The position numbers and the translations under genes were made by a program. 17,569 bases of DNA from Neocallimastix lanati (nom. inval.) (taxonomy: Eukaryota; Neocallimastigomycota; Neocallimastigomycetes; Neocallimastigales; Neocallimastigaceae), in contig JACVTC010000087.1 of the NCBI GenBank assembly GCA_016946835.1, forward strand, positions 770,001 through 787,569, read 5' to 3'. Shown piece after piece: positions 17,201-17,569 of the stretch (positions are counted from its first letter, which is position 1; every line of letters begins with the position of its first letter). Below the pieces are notes generated by a model that was not told the origin of the DNA, searched no databases, and saw only the letters and a program-made list of their open reading frames with translations.

Positions 17201-17569
17201 CCTCATTGTAAATTAATTATTTGATATAAATTAATTAATTGTAAATAATGTAAATAAATTTTAATTAATTACTTTATTGTATATTATTAATATATGTTAT
17301 ATTAAAATACAATTATTTTAAAATTATACTTTTAAGATACTATTATTAAAAATATTAATTAAAATATTATAAAAAATTATTATAAAATTATTAAAATTAT
17401 TAATTAAATATTATTCAAAAATATTAAAATTATTAATATTATAAAATTATTTAAAATATTAATATTATTATAAAAATTTTTATATTAAACTATTAAATAT
17501 TTATAAAATAAGATTATTAATTAAATTTATTATTAAAAATTATTATTAAAAATTTTACTTATTATAAAA
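17201..17569. other. AT-rich sequence, no gene seen
   Basis: Consists of TTAATTAA-type and ATTATAAAA/AATATTAAT repeats with almost no G or C. No coding, RNA or further element boundary recognised. Part may belong to the older LTR that begins at 17117. Confidence 0.6.

Overview
The window is very AT-rich eukaryotic DNA. A spliced nuclear gene with GT-AG introns is embedded in long homopolymer and TATA/AAAT microsatellite stretches, and the proteins carry AAT-encoded Asn runs. Composition, retrotransposon types and the style of the one host gene best fit an early-diverging fungus, most probably an anaerobic gut fungus (Neocallimastigomycota). That assignment is inference; a dictyostelid-like genome is the main alternative.

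Layout. 1-1849: AT-rich spacer with no gene seen. 1850-3251: one complete host gene in four exons (26, 141, 5 and 806 nt; 325 aa). It includes a 5-nt micro-exon without which the reading frame fails. 3252-5071: AT-rich spacer with a degenerate 163-bp tandem repeat and a strong hairpin. 5072-6398: a non-autonomous element bounded by inverted clusters of a 15-16-bp repeat. 6521-7705 (minus strand): the 3' end of a Ty1/copia element, with RNase H, polypurine tract and LTR. 8158-8230 (minus strand): a 73-nt tRNA-like unit with pol III A and B boxes. 8247-17112: a nearly full-length Ty3/gypsy element with two ~1-kb LTRs flanked by TATG. 17117 onward: the first 14 bp of another LTR of the same kind, then AT-rich DNA.

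The Ty3/gypsy element carries a primer-binding site, an unusually long (~1.65 kb) leader, gag with a CCHC knuckle, then pol in the -1 frame with protease, reverse transcriptase, RNase H and integrase. The gag/pol junction has a textbook -1 frameshift signal: a T TTA AAC slippery heptamer one codon before the gag stop, an 8-nt spacer and an H-type pseudoknot. The LTRs are nearly identical outside microsatellites, so the insertion looks recent. The integrase core nevertheless has frame changes and a nonsense codon, so this copy looks inactive, unless the indels are sequencing errors.

The most notable undescribed-looking feature is an array of five tandem ~30-nt RNA hairpins in the gypsy leader (10319-10527). 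All share one architecture: lower stem, 2-nt 5' bulge, 5-bp upper stem, 5-6-nt loop. Stem sequences differ between copies by compensatory changes, which implies selection on RNA structure. Second is the stacked insertion: the element sits about 16 bp upstream of a tRNA-like gene, exactly against the start of an older LTR, which suggests tRNA-directed, repeated use of one target site.
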